Positions 24,605-36,812 of a stretch of 64,000 nt of DNA are shown here, in pieces (position 1 is the first letter of the stretch; each line of letters opens with the position of its first letter). The DNA comes from Neodontobutis hainanensis (lineage: Eukaryota > Chordata > Actinopteri > Gobiiformes > Odontobutidae). The notes under the pieces are model-generated. The model was not told the origin of the DNA. It made no database searches and saw only the letters and a program-made list of their open reading frames with translations. A program made the translations under genes and the position numbers. Location of the stretch: contig JALDNG010000023.1 in assembly GCA_024349245.1 (NCBI GenBank), forward strand, positions 1-64,000, written 5' to 3'.

Positions 24605-25021
24605 GAGTACCCCAGTCCACCTCTGGTCATCGACTGACCCCCAGTGGCCTGCTTACTCGTCCGGGTTCTCGTTCAGAAACTCTTTCAAAAGAAGTCCTTC
24701 TGTAACCATGAGGACCAGATGGATGTGGTTACGCTGCTGGAGGAGAAGGCCAACGACTGCGTCAATATCAGTGAGGATGCAGTCTATAATATCAGGGACA
24801 TGAGGAGAGTGGCCAAAGCAGCGGCGAAAACCCTTCTCCAGGACTTCAGCAGCGGCTCCAAACTCCAGGGGGCAGTGCTGAGTCCAGAGGATGTTGGTTT
24901 CCAGGAGGCAGTCTTTAAACACCTGAATTACCATCTGAATACCTTCATGAATCAGCCAGAGAAGAAAAAGGGACTGTCCCGAGTCTTTTCAGTTGTGGCC
25001 CGGGTCTTCAGCTGCTCATAA
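24605..25021 (+). pseudogene. Terminal exon with apparent frameshift
   Basis: From about 24653 to the TAA at 25019-25021 there is a clear protein-like frame beginning LLVRVLVQKLFQKK. It is helical and charged (…EEKANDCVNISEDAVYNI…), then Ala/Lys-rich (RVAKAAAKTLL), ending in VVARVFSCS. This looks like a folded C-terminal domain of about 120 residues. The phase-compatible acceptor GTAAAG|GAG (24604) opens a frame reading RSTPVHLWSSTDPQWPA, which runs past 24652 in the wrong register and stops near 24797. The domain's own frame has a TGA at 24635-24637 just upstream. One missing base near 24650 would explain both. It may be a pseudogene or a sequence error. I do not recognise the domain's family. 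Confidence 0.55.
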
Positions 25022-25433
25022 TTATTGTTAATTAATATTTGATGATTATAGCTATGACAATAATGTAATTATAACTGTTTATTTGATATATAGGCTCTGG
25101 TGTCTCATATGGATCTATGGCATTTTAAGTTTAAGCATTTTAAATATGTTTGTTGGAGTTAGGGAAGGACATGAGCTTGAAGACTATACATGTAGCTGTA
25201 AGTGATGTTTTTAATTCATATGAATATTAAATTCTTCTTCAATTGTTGCAGTGAAACATGCCATATATGTGCAGGAACTCAAGAAATTCAAGTTTGTTTT
25301 TAGCCTTAAATTGAATTCTTTGATATGAAATGTTTGTCATGAGTCTCGGAGGTGATGTGATTTATGTCTCTCTGCGTTGCTCTGTCCACCTGCTGTCCCT
25401 GGCTTGTGCTCCACCTTTACTCAAGAAAAATGT

Positions 25434-25444
25434 AATAAAATAAA
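25434..25444 (+). terminator. Polyadenylation signals
   Basis: Two overlapping AATAAA hexamers (25434-25439 and 25439-25444) lie about 415 bases past the stop codon of the terminal exon. They are the best candidate for its mRNA 3' end; several less well placed AATAAA copies exist elsewhere. Confidence 0.5.
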
Positions 25445-26844
25445 TGTGACTCTGAAGTGAAGGCTAGAGCATTTCTCTCCACGTCCCCCAAATCATGCTG
25501 AGCTCACTAATAGTCCAGCTGTGATAGTGATCTGTAACCAAAATGAACTTCACCAATATAATCACACTGTATTACTTAAACTGGAAAATAAAAAGGAAAA
25601 TATAAAATCATTTTGTTGTTGTTTTTTACCCATTGCAACTGAGAAATATGCTTCACTTAATTAACCTGATATGTGAAGGCTGTTCTGTTTCGAACAAGGG
25701 AAAATTCAATTTGTCAAATTGTCCATGATGAAAAGCACTGAACAAAATGTCTAAATTACACTCCACTCTGTCCTTGTATAAACGCCATCTCTTCAAGTAG
25801 CTGTAGCCTTGTAACTTAAATGGTTGTCCACCTTCAAAACTTGAAAACACAAAGCTTTTAGTTACCCCGACTCTTCATTATCCTGCAATAAACTGTGCAC
25901 AGTAGACTCTGTGATAACTGATTGAACTTAAATGCGACAGACTTCAGTTACATTTATCAATATTTTGCATTGGACATTTGTATTCACCGACTGAAACCTA
26001 AACCAACCCACTAAAACTTGTATTGACTCTATATTTCTAAGTTCAATCATATTACTAAGGTTTCCAATTTAACATTTTTTACTGTGTTTCTCAATCTGAC
26101 CAAGTACATGACTTTCCAAAATTGTAGTTGCTACAGCCAGCAGGTTTAGCTGAACTTTTCTGCTCTCACCTCATTATTGGGTCAACAACTCACTTTCCCT
26201 TTGTGCTCGTCATCCGTTGCACAGAGGTGTCAACGCTGCTCATCCAGGAAGTAGCTTTGGCTCCAACAAATTGAATTGAGAGTATTAATATTCCTCTCAG
26301 GCCTCTGTTCGCTCGGGTGGGGTTTTGCACAAAGTACTGAAGAGAGACGTATAATGTTCTGTCAGCATATGTGCTGTGCCCCGTCCATCTGCGTGATGAA
26401 AGCCCAGAGCACCACTAACATCCCACCTAACCCCTCTACTCACTTTACCCTGTTCTGAAAGCCAGTACAGCAATGAATGCCACTGGGGAACACTACAAGC
26501 AAATGTTCCGTAAAGCATACTTTGGTGTGTGTTTTATGTAAGTGTGCAATTGTGACCTGCGAACATGTGATAGTGCACCCTCTGGATTATCCAAGATTAC
26601 CCACTTTCTAATGCTGCTCTTTCATGACCATTTGAGTTCAGCAGCATGTTCTACACCAACCTTTGCACCATATTCTGACAGAGGTCACCTGTGGGCAACA
26701 TCGGGAGTTTTGGTGTCATTCATTTCTCCTCCCATTCCCATTACCTTATTATATTCTTCCCTTGAGGCAACTTATCCTTACTGCCATCTGCTGGCACAAC
26801 ATGCATACTGATTAATTAACAAACATGGCTAAAAACAGGCTAGG
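25445..26844. other. Non-coding unique sequence
   Basis: Between the gene's 3' end and the first duplicated base I see no protein-like frame, no RNA gene and no recognisable repeat. The open frames here are short and have no compositional support. Confidence 0.6.
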
Positions 26845-29800
26845 CACTCATTAAAACACTCATTATATAGGACATCCACTGGGCTCAGAGTCACAAGGGT
26901 GTCTCTGGATTCCTTTAGCTTTGCTTTGAGGTTCATCTTTACAGTTTTGCCTTCCACACATTTTGGCCTTGATCTTTCACTATCATGTGCTGAAAAGGCA
27001 AGAAACTACAGGGATGTCCTTTTCTAATAGGGGCCAAAAAGATAAGATGAACAAAAAGATAAGACTCTTGGGGAGGTGGAAGATTTGAGATTGAGACGCT
27101 AACCATATTGTGAGTGGCAGGATGTCTGAACCGACAGAAGCACAAGACGATTAGTAGTGTGTGCCGCAAGGGAGTTATTGGCTTTGGGATTTTTTCATAG
27201 CCAGACAGTAGAAGTTTTATTACCTCCCAACACGCAGTACAACCGGGCAATGCATACCATGTCTGTATATGTGAAAGTGCACCCATCAATGATAGCTTGA
27301 TAGTCCCAAGAGAATGTATCATAATTTAGAGTTCACATTAAACCCAAGTTCTCAAGGATAGATGATCATAAATACCTTTACTTATTAATAATTGAGTTTG
27401 TGTGTGAACTCACAGTCTAGCCTAAGTTGTATATGCACACACAATGAGATAAGCCCTCTTCTTAATTTAAGATCAGTGGATGAAGGATGGATTAGTTGGA
27501 ACTGATGTAACCTGGGGCCATAAAGAAAAATGTTTGAAAAAAAAAAGAAGAAAGATAATACAAATGCAGTGGGAATCGTCTTAAACAATCCTGCATTATT
27601 CCCTCACACACACATAAACCATTATCTTGAAACATCTGTCCATCCTGTTGACCTCAGCACAGGTCAAAACAGGACGATTACACTGCAGTGAGAAGGATGA
27701 AATGTAGCGTGGGGTTAACCCTGTCTGCTTTTATGTAGGATAGTGTGATAGCATCGTGGACCAGAGGGTTGAAGCACTATAATCCTAATATCCCATATCT
27801 GTCACAGAAAGACATGTATGTGGCCCCAACAGGAAGGTCCCACTGCAGCTACATGATTACGCTTTAGCTCCTAATGCTAATGTTAGCTGCACTGACAGGG
27901 AAACTGCACTACTGCCGTGCAAACCGTACTAATAAAGGCCCTGTCCTTGTCCAAGATCAAACCCAGGACCTCAACACTGTATGTTAGCCTCAATGACTCT
28001 GTACTGCCTGGCTCTACACACAAATTAAACTAATGTCAAGTGAAATATCTGTTGAATCAACTGTTAAAATAGTGAATAAAAGTACCCTGCAGAGATTAGT
28101 TTGACCCAAAAAAAAAATACTTCTAATCCAACATACATTATTTATATCATACAAAGCTGTTGAAGTTCACCTCTAACAACAACAAATATGTGTATTTTGG
28201 TTACTGCCCGGGAGCATCATTTCACAGTATGACATAATGCCTCATGTTGTGCCATTTGGTTTTTAGCTTTTATGTTTTTGTGTGAGTTATTATACTCAAG
28301 TATCCATCAGACAATTTTAATATGTCTCGCATGGTTCCCACTGTGGCTCAGCTGTCTGCATCTTTGTAATGTCGATGCCCTATAACCTGACTGCAGGATA
28401 TGACTTACCAGTTCCTGCTGTGCTGTCACATCTGTCTTTATTATTCTGTTTCCTGTCAACCTTTACAGCTGCCGGCATAAAACACTAATAAAATAACATG
28501 ATCAAACTAAGTGATCATCCCACTGAGAAAAACAGCTCAGTTTTAGCTGCACTGGATGGGACCCAGTGTAGTGTAGTGTAAAAAGCCTGTGTTAAGCCAT
28601 GCCGAGTGCAGCACCAGCCTCCTTGATCATTCTCACTTGAGTCTCACGATATGTGAGCTGTAACCTCGGGCTCAAAGCTGTGCATCTGTAACTGCTCTAC
28701 TAAGTGATTGCTACAAGCTAGGCGGCAGTCCTGTCTTTGCCTATAGACATTAATAAGATTATAGCATAAACAAGATAGTAAGTGTGTTGTCTCAGTTCAT
28801 TCCCAGCATCTTTTGTCACTGAATGTGCCATATATTTGCAGCAGTCCACATTCTTTACAGTTGAGCTTATATTTCATACGCAACACACTGCATTATGCAC
28901 GTATTGATATTGTTTCAAAGCAGATTAATTTTCCTCTGAATGTGCATCATTGCACATATCATTCCTGATGTGATCCAAACTGTTGGATTCTGCAGATCTG
29001 CACTTTTTTCTTATCAAGTCTGCGGGGTGAAGTCAGCTACACAGTCAATAAAAGCAGATGGATCATGTCAAAGTCTATGGGGAAGAAAAAGAACAAAGAT
29101 AAGATATATTGTGCATTATATATTTAACAGGCAACGTGAAAGGCCAATGGAGCAGATTCAAATGATCCCTCACAGTCACAGATGTTATGGAACTTGCCAG
29201 GTTGACATCTGCAGCTACAAAGCTTCAGCTTTTATTACTGCAATTCCAAGTAAAACTTTTTTATCATTGCTTGCACAAAGAAATAATTTATCACATGTCT
29301 TGACCTGTTCTTTACCTGGTCATATTCACCTTTGAACCACAAAGTGAAAAAAAAAAATCTATTTTTTATAAGAATCCCACACACACAGTGAAATCCTCTT
29401 AATAAGGACATCACATGCCTCTTCAGCCAAATACCCATCAATATTTCATATTTACCACACTATTTATCCACTTCGTTCATCATTTATGGATGCGCCTTAG
29501 GGTTGCAGTGTGAGGGCCTAGGATTTTTTTGTATGTGTGTATGTGTTCTATTTAAGTGTGCCATTTAGATAATGTCACTGCAGGCCATACGCTCCTCTGG
29601 CATCTCTGTAACGGTGCTATGCAACCATCAACAAAGCTGTTCTTCCTGAATAAACAAGTCCCCCCCTCTTCTCAACACTCAACCCTTAATTATTCATATG
29701 GAGCTGAATAGGACATTGTTTATCAAGGCTAAAGCACCAGGGGACCTTGTGCCCTGAGATACACACCTACAGTTCTTATGTGAGAGTGTGTTTGTTTTTG

Positions 29801-32800
29801 TACGAAAAGCAGAAGTAGAAAAAGAAACTGGAGTAGTTCAAGTGCAGGCAGCCAACTCTCTAATTGGTAATTAATATATCTTTGACAAACTAGCTTTAGC
29901 CGTCTACTCAGTAGTGGAATGGTAATGATGGTTGAAAAAGTGTGTTCCCACCAGAGAAAAAAAAGAGTGGAACCATGCCTATGCTAAATTTTCATTGTTT
30001 TGTATTGGAAAAAGATGGTCAAATGAGAAAAAAAAGACAAGTCAATTTATTTACAAGTGCTACCTGCAATTGATCTATTAAAAGCACACCCATCCAAAAA
30101 TTATTAATCAATCCGCTTTCAATGCATACATTTAAAACGTCAATTCAAAAGGTTGTATAACACCTGGGCCTGGATTGGTTCGTGACAGTAATTTACATGT
30201 TTAAATCTGTGACATCATACTAATGATACATTAAATATAGAAGTTCTTTTAGTATTGGTGTCAATTAATAATTTTGTTTACGAGCTAGAAAGTCCTTTTG
30301 CAGAATCACTGTGGATCAGACATTAACATATTCATAAGCACCTCCACATAAATGTAAACTGTTGTTTTGGTTTTCTGTCACTTTTCTTTGCAGCCAGAAT
30401 CGGTCTCTTGCTCAGAGCAGGTGGTGCTGGTTGTGATAATGGTCTCTTGGCAAGAGCTTCAGCCTTCATCGCCGAGGCTGTTTATTGTTGCATTTAATGT
30501 TGTGATCAGGAACTACTTGTCCTTCCACATGATTGACAAGAGGTTAGAATATGTCCTTTGAATATCATTACTTCTTCTATTTGACTGAAAGAAAACATGA
30601 TGCAACATTGACTCACTACCTGCTTGACTCATGATTGTGTGACACATGAATGACATTTCATAAAATAAGTGTTATGAGAAAGGGAGGCTAAGGATGCATG
30701 CTTCTGCTATTTATTTATTTTTGACCATAAAATGCTCAAGTACAACTTTTTGTTAATGCATACTAAGCTACTATATTTCTCAGAGTTCTGATTTTTAATG
30801 TCACATCCCAAAATACATGACATTTCAACTTTTAACAGTAGGCTATGTCTTCATCTGCCAATTTATGGCCACAAAAGAACAGATGAAATGACCAGGGCTT
30901 TTCATAGCTCTGTAATTACAAGATCTAACCAGACCAAAAGAGGCTTTGTAGGGTGTTGATGGTGACATTTTATAATAAAAAGTTAAATATATAACTTTTA
31001 TAACTTTCAATGATTTTTTTTCAAAGCTTTTAAAAAGTGAAATTCTCTAAAAAAAGAAGAACTGCAAATAGTTCAGATTTTTAACCTTAATGTTAACAAA
31101 CATGTGTTTTAAATATAGTGTGAAATGTTAACGTGTCTCTCGAGCATCTTGTTGCTAAACTTTCAGAAAAATCCTCTTTGTGTACATTTAGCTATCTTTA
31201 GTATGAGCAGCCCTGGCATTTTTCATGTCAAGTGATATATTAGCTGAGTTATGGACATAAAAGGCATGTAATGGAGCTCAGGATGCTGCTCTCTTTCACT
31301 CTAAAACTCAACCATACCACCCAATCACGCCAAAATGCCCCCTCCTCACTTGTTTCTTCCTGTTTCCTCCACAATTCCACAGCCAATGTCAGTGGAGTTG
31401 TCAGCATTGAGAAGACACATGGCTGTTTAAACATTCATACCACATGCACACAGAAAGCCACCCTGGATAAGCACACACTTTAGAGATAACGTCCTTGTAT
31501 CATTTAAATGTTAATAGGCTTTCAATGGGCTCAAATCTACATTTATTATTGTGCAAATGAGCTAATTTCCCCATATCTATGCTGTCGTTAGAGCTGGCAT
31601 GTTTAGTTGTCTGAGTATAATTAGAATTATTGTACTGTAAGAAGAGAGAGAAGGGTATAAGGGGGAAAGATGGCACGTTTATACAATGTAGAGTAAGGTC
31701 TTTAGTGGAGCTTTTTCCTGGAGACACTGAGACACACTGCTCACAGCAGAGATGTATGGATGATGCCAGTTTTCCTTGACATGCTCCCAGACTGTCTGCT
31801 ATAGGCTGTTTCCACAATTTCCTTCAGTTTTGTAGTCCCATTATCAAAAACAACATAGACTGTTATGGTGTGTAACCAAAGCCTTGTTTACGGCTTGTCT
31901 TTTTTTGCAGGACACTAACCTCATTTATGGATCACTAGGCTGCAGCATGAAAAGGGACAGTGGTTTGATTATTTGAAGTGTCAGCAGTTGAGCATAAAAG
32001 CAACAAAATGCTGAATAAGATGGGATTTTCACCAATATCATGGAAAAGAGCCTTTAAACAGCAGTGATGGATACATGGGGACAGATACAATGGCTTCCAC
32101 AGCTTTATTTTGAATCCAAAATCCACTATGCTAAAAATTTGCATGATTCCAACATAAAACATTGAAGCTACGACCTAAGTCTGGTATCAAGACTACTGGT
32201 GTTAAGAAGTACAACACTCTCAATTTAAATATTAAGGATCTGCTACAAGCCATCATGCACAGAACCAGCGGCTCTGATGTGCACTGTCAAAGTGTTTGCT
32301 CGTGTTGTTTGAACTGTAAACATGGACATTTAGATATCATTTAGAAGCTGTCAGTGTTACTATGTGTCATGATTGGGGTGCAATTTTCAATATAGAAGCA
32401 GCTTGTGTTCAGATTTTCACAAGGCATCTGTTATAATGTGTGGATGACTCATCCACAGCACACTATAAAACATTTCATATAAAGCTTCCACAGTAAAAGT
32501 GGATGATGGTCGATGCAGTTCCATAAGTCATTAAAAGTCATTTCTTTTCCTAGATAAATGAAACTTTCTCTCTGCCCCACTTTCTTGCATGATACATATT
32601 TGCTTCATGGTTATTGCATAGAAGTGTCCATTTCCTCTGCAATTATAACAAGACTTTGTAAAAATTGTAAACTCTGAATGGATATCTGAAAAAGACAGTA
32701 TGTGATGTGAGGGGTCAGTGATGTAGTGTTGTTGCATGTTTTATGACTCATGTTTAAAGTGTTATTGACTGCTTTCATCTTGCTGTGCTTTCTTAATGAG

Positions 32801-33039
32801 CCTTTAAATCAGTTTCACTTTTATATGATTGGTACCTTTTTATGAATTGTTTTTACTGGATCAGGTGGTGCTTTTTCCCATTGCCCCTGAAGTAAACTCC
32901 AGGGTGCAGCTAATTAGCAATAGGGGCCACAGGTGTGAGCCCAGGTGTTGGGAGATCTCATTGGCCGTTGCTTAGCAACACTGTGTTAACCTTTTTTTTT
33001 TTTACAAATGCACCATAGGACATTCTCCATAAACTAAAT
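26845..33039. other. Non-coding DNA in copy A (same in copy B, 41571-47763)
   Basis: No convincing exon, RNA gene or transposon is seen over about 6.2 kb. A possible acceptor (TTTCTTTGCAG|CCAGAATC near 30391, and again near 45118) precedes a frame that stops within about 40 codons, so no exon is called. The block is not visibly repeated beyond the A/B duplication and may be intergenic or intronic. Confidence 0.5.
32967..32979. promoter_or_regulatory. RFX/X-box-like palindrome
   Basis: GTTGCTTAGCAAC is a perfect 5+3+5 palindrome resembling the X-box bound by RFX factors. It is repeated at 47693-47705 in copy B. No gene start lies nearby, so relevance is uncertain. Confidence 0.3.
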
Positions 33040-33924
33040 CAGGGGACTGCAACTTTTTTACCTCAAAGAGCAACTTTTAGTTTATCTGCATGTTCATATG
33101 TATATGCATTTCTTTCCTGTGTATCTCACACTATAAAATGAAAAACTAAATGCGCAGATAGACTACTTGTGTATTCAGTGAGATGACTGGCACTGCATGG
33201 ATTCAAAAAGAGAGGTGTATTGTGAAGTGTAGCCTCAGGTTTATCTTATAGACTCATTTAAACGTTCATCTGTCAGTCTGCTTCTGAACCATTGCGGTCA
33301 TAGCCTCTGTTACAATCCTGCCATCAGTGAACAGCTTTTTGTGCTTCGTTAAGATGTGCGCCACTTTAGATGGCGCCCAAGCAGCTCTTCATTTTGCCAC
33401 TTATACCGTTTATAAACCAGCCAAATATAGTGCTGTTTTGACATAATCATTTCTGTACATATACACATATCACTTAAATTATTCAATATATCCTTTGTAC
33501 TTAAATATTCAAAAGTAAAAAAATATCTAGCAAATTCTGCATGCAACCTTTGTGTTTTCACAGTTATTAAAAAGCACCCAAATGCTGCTTCTTTTCCTAC
33601 TGTCCCTTTTGTGTTTGCGCACTCTCTACTTCTCCTCTCCCTCCGTCCTGTTCAGCGCACCTGTGTATGAACGCCCCCCGCCCCTCTCTGCTTAATGGTT
33701 TGACCCTTGTCTATCCTCACATGATTAGTTACACAGCAACACGTGATATTCAGTCGACTCACGAAGAAGCACCTGTAGCGCGGAGATCATCAAATCATTC
33801 TGCTTTGTATTAGGTTAATTTACAAAAAAATTATATAATAATAATAATTAAAATAAAACAACTTACTGACGGGAACCAGCTGCCATTGTTCACTTAAATG
33901 ATCTGGCTCTTTGACTGACCCCAG
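33040..33924. mobile_element. hAT-like non-autonomous element (copy A)
   Basis: Begins CAGGGGACTGCAAC and ends GACTGACCCCAG, giving inverted ends of the hAT type (CAGGGG…CCCCAG). Subterminal AAAGAGC and GCTCTTT also face each other. Flanking octamers AACTAAAT (33032-33039) and TCCTAAAT (33925-33932) agree at 6 of 8 positions, as expected for a decayed 8-bp target duplication. The 885-bp interior encodes no transposase. Confidence 0.45.
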
Positions 33925-36812
33925 TCCTAAATCATGTTACGCCAGTTGTTCCCTGCTGGACATAACAACTAAGTGGTTTGTAAGAGCAAAGCATCTGCTG
34001 GCTTTCATCCTCAACTCTGTAGCTTTCATTTAGCGTTGAAAGTGTTGAAAATAATTTAAAAGACTGTTGTGAAGCTTAAACAGGTTACATGGCATTACAA
34101 TCACCACTAGTGCTGTTAAATGCTTGTTTCATTTTGAAAAATGCACCTTAAAAAATAAGCGATCACCGGAGAAGATGAGAAGATTAGCTATGGCTCACTG
34201 CAACAGAACAGCGTACATTAAGGAGTGTTATATAAAGCAATGACTCTGGTCCCAGCTTTTTCACTGTCCGCACCAGTTTGTTCCTCCATACCAAAGTTCT
34301 ATTGACAGCTTTCACACCAAGTGAAACTGTAAAAGCACACCTAATTACATAGTACAGACTTCAGGGTATGTAATGTTCCCCACATTTAAATGTTTTGTCT
34401 CTGCGTCTACAAACCTTTTAACCTTCACAGTTTCTGCAAAATACTTTAAAAATGTCTGCTCTTGCTTTCAGGTGTAGAAAATTGTAGTTGTCGGTGCAAT
34501 TAACATGAATTAGCAAAGGGTACTCCACTGCACTACAAAGCGCATGGCACTCCAGAGCAAAGATTTCTTTTGGGGAGTAAAATGCTCCTGTTGTTACCAA
34601 GCAACCAACTGAAACATGCAAAAGTTAGTTACTGGAGATTCTATGACAGTCTTTTGTGGAAAAGTCCTGTCTGTATTATGACGTGTTATTTGCTGTGGGC
34701 TGTGACTAAGCGTGGGCATTTGGATGCTGCCAAAGCTCACAATTCACAGAGATGTCAGTCAAGTGTTTTTCCAGTAGATGATGACCTCTATCATAGCCCT
34801 GTGCCTTCTCCATATCTGCACTGCCCTTCTCTGCTTCCGTCATCCTCCTTTCTGGTCGCCTGTTTTTAACTATCGTCCTCTACCCTCTTTCCTCTGTCTT
34901 CCTTTCACTCACTTTTCTCCTCTCAGACTGTTATCCATCTTTTTTTCATTCATTCCCATTTTTCCATGTTTCTCTTTACCATTCAAAAACCGATCCAGTT
35001 TCCTCTGCATCACTTTGCTGTTGCGACTCCTTCTACACTATCCCTGTATATTGAACTACCCATCACTTGTCATTGTATTCATTTTTTGGGGGGAAGAGCT
35101 GAGACAGGAAGCAGCCTGTTGAAAGCCATCTGTTAGCTGATCTGACAGGGCTGAGCATGGCTGTAACACTGGCAGTGGCCACTGGCACTGGCACAGCCCA
35201 GAGTCTGGCTTTGGTAGCAGTGATCCGACAGCCAGCTTTCACACTGTGTTTATACACTGACTGTTCATTTATAGGCACCTGGCGGAGACTCTCAAGATGA
35301 TTTTTGGTTTAGAATAAGAATAATTTGAATCTATAAAATTCAATTGAACTGGGTTTTCAATCACACAACATCAAACTTTTGTTTGTCTCAATCTTCTAAC
35401 TTCCCTCCTAAGGCAGTGTCCGTTCCGGCCTTCTTTACAATTAGGTCAGCCTCATAAAAAGTGTGAAATTGCTTACAACGTTCTCAAACAAATCAGTTAT
35501 TTTCAGTTAAGCCTGCTTTTGGTGCCAAAAGCAAAGCTGTCTTCTTTTAAATGAGGATGATAGAAAGAGACAAATGTAGTTAGATTAAGCTCCACCACAA
35601 CGGTTTTGCATGGCACGTTTGCAACTATTAAAAATATTAAACTCCCTAAATCCAAACCTCCAAATGACTCATCTCAAAAAGAGATCTTCCATATTTCCAT
35701 AAACAGCCTTTTATGCATGACTTGGCTTCCTTTGAATGGAAGAGAGTTTCTCTTTTTGATGATGTTGTTGTTAGGGTTAAAGGGCAAATAAATGTTGTGG
35801 GTGGTGATGTTGTTAGATATACTTTCAATTGCATGCTGTATTGGTGCTGATCTGCTTTTGGGACTGCCAATGGCGCTTTGAATTGTTGGGATTTGTGATG
35901 TATTAACTTCCAGGGTCTTTCCTATTGGCTGTTTTGGCGTGTGGACTCTCTTAAAAGGTGCTGATGGCGGAGTCGAGGAGAAGGCCAGCAGGAGAGGATG
36001 CTTAGGGAATGCCAGCAGACGGAGGGTGCTTGAGAAGGTTCATGAGGCTGAGGACCGAAAATGACGAGAGCTACAGTAGGCCCTAATTGAGTGTGAGGTG
36101 GTGGACTGTAAAGCCTGCTGCGAGGAGAAAGATAAGCACTGTGTATGACTGTGGGGGGACCCCTAATGGCATAAGTGTTAGTTCCTGGGCTTCTCTTTGA
36201 TCATTTATGACTGGTCCTTAACATTAATATGTGTTAACTTGCAGTGGTATAACTGAGCCATCATTTGATCTGTGTTGTTGTCCATACCATTTTATAGCTT
36301 ATTGTCTGTTTCTTTTGGTTTTAGCCCTTGATATATTCTGTAACGTTTAGAATTGAATTTAAGTATTTCAAAATCTAGTTTCCCTAGCTCCCGTAGTTTT
36401 CAGCTGAGATCGGAATTCTCCTCAAAGATGGGGATGCTGCCTGGGTCAGAGCTAGGAAAACTAAAACTGAGGCTGACTGGATCTGTTTTTGTCAGCTTTA
36501 AAATAAGTACACTTGTTTAATCAAGACAAAATCAAACTATTATAGCTCTGAAACCACATAAAACCTAAATGACCCAATGAAATTTTTGCGGGTTATTAAA
36601 AATCTGTTCAGGTCATGTTGCTGCATGAACTCACAAACTGTTTAGTCAAGGATTCTTTTATTCTGACAGACAGAGATTTTTCTGATTAGCGGCTGATTTT
36701 GTTTTTTAATCTGAGTTTCACCTGCTGTAGGATCCCAAAAATCTTGAAATCAGGTAGATCCAGCCACATGAACAAATTGTGTTCTGTCTAAAAGGGTATT
36801 GGCAAACAAGGT
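33925..36812. other. Non-coding DNA in copy A (same in copy B, 48649-51545)
   Basis: No protein-like frame is supported. Pyrimidine-rich sequence around 34800-35060 creates long shadow frames in two phases. A GC-richer patch at about 35930-36180 (GGCGGAGTCGAGGAGAAGGC and similar) could be a transposon or UTR relic but has no diagnostic feature. Confidence 0.5.

Noticed and set aside
30391..30545. Possible internal exon after TTTGCAG
   Set aside because: Frames stop within about 40 codons or lack a matching donor, and no neighbouring exon continues it.
34778..35122. 114-codon Leu/Phe/Ser/Pro-rich frame resembling a membrane protein
   Set aside because: It reads a pyrimidine-rich tract that is open in two frames. 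Hydrophobicity follows from base composition, with no splice or start support.
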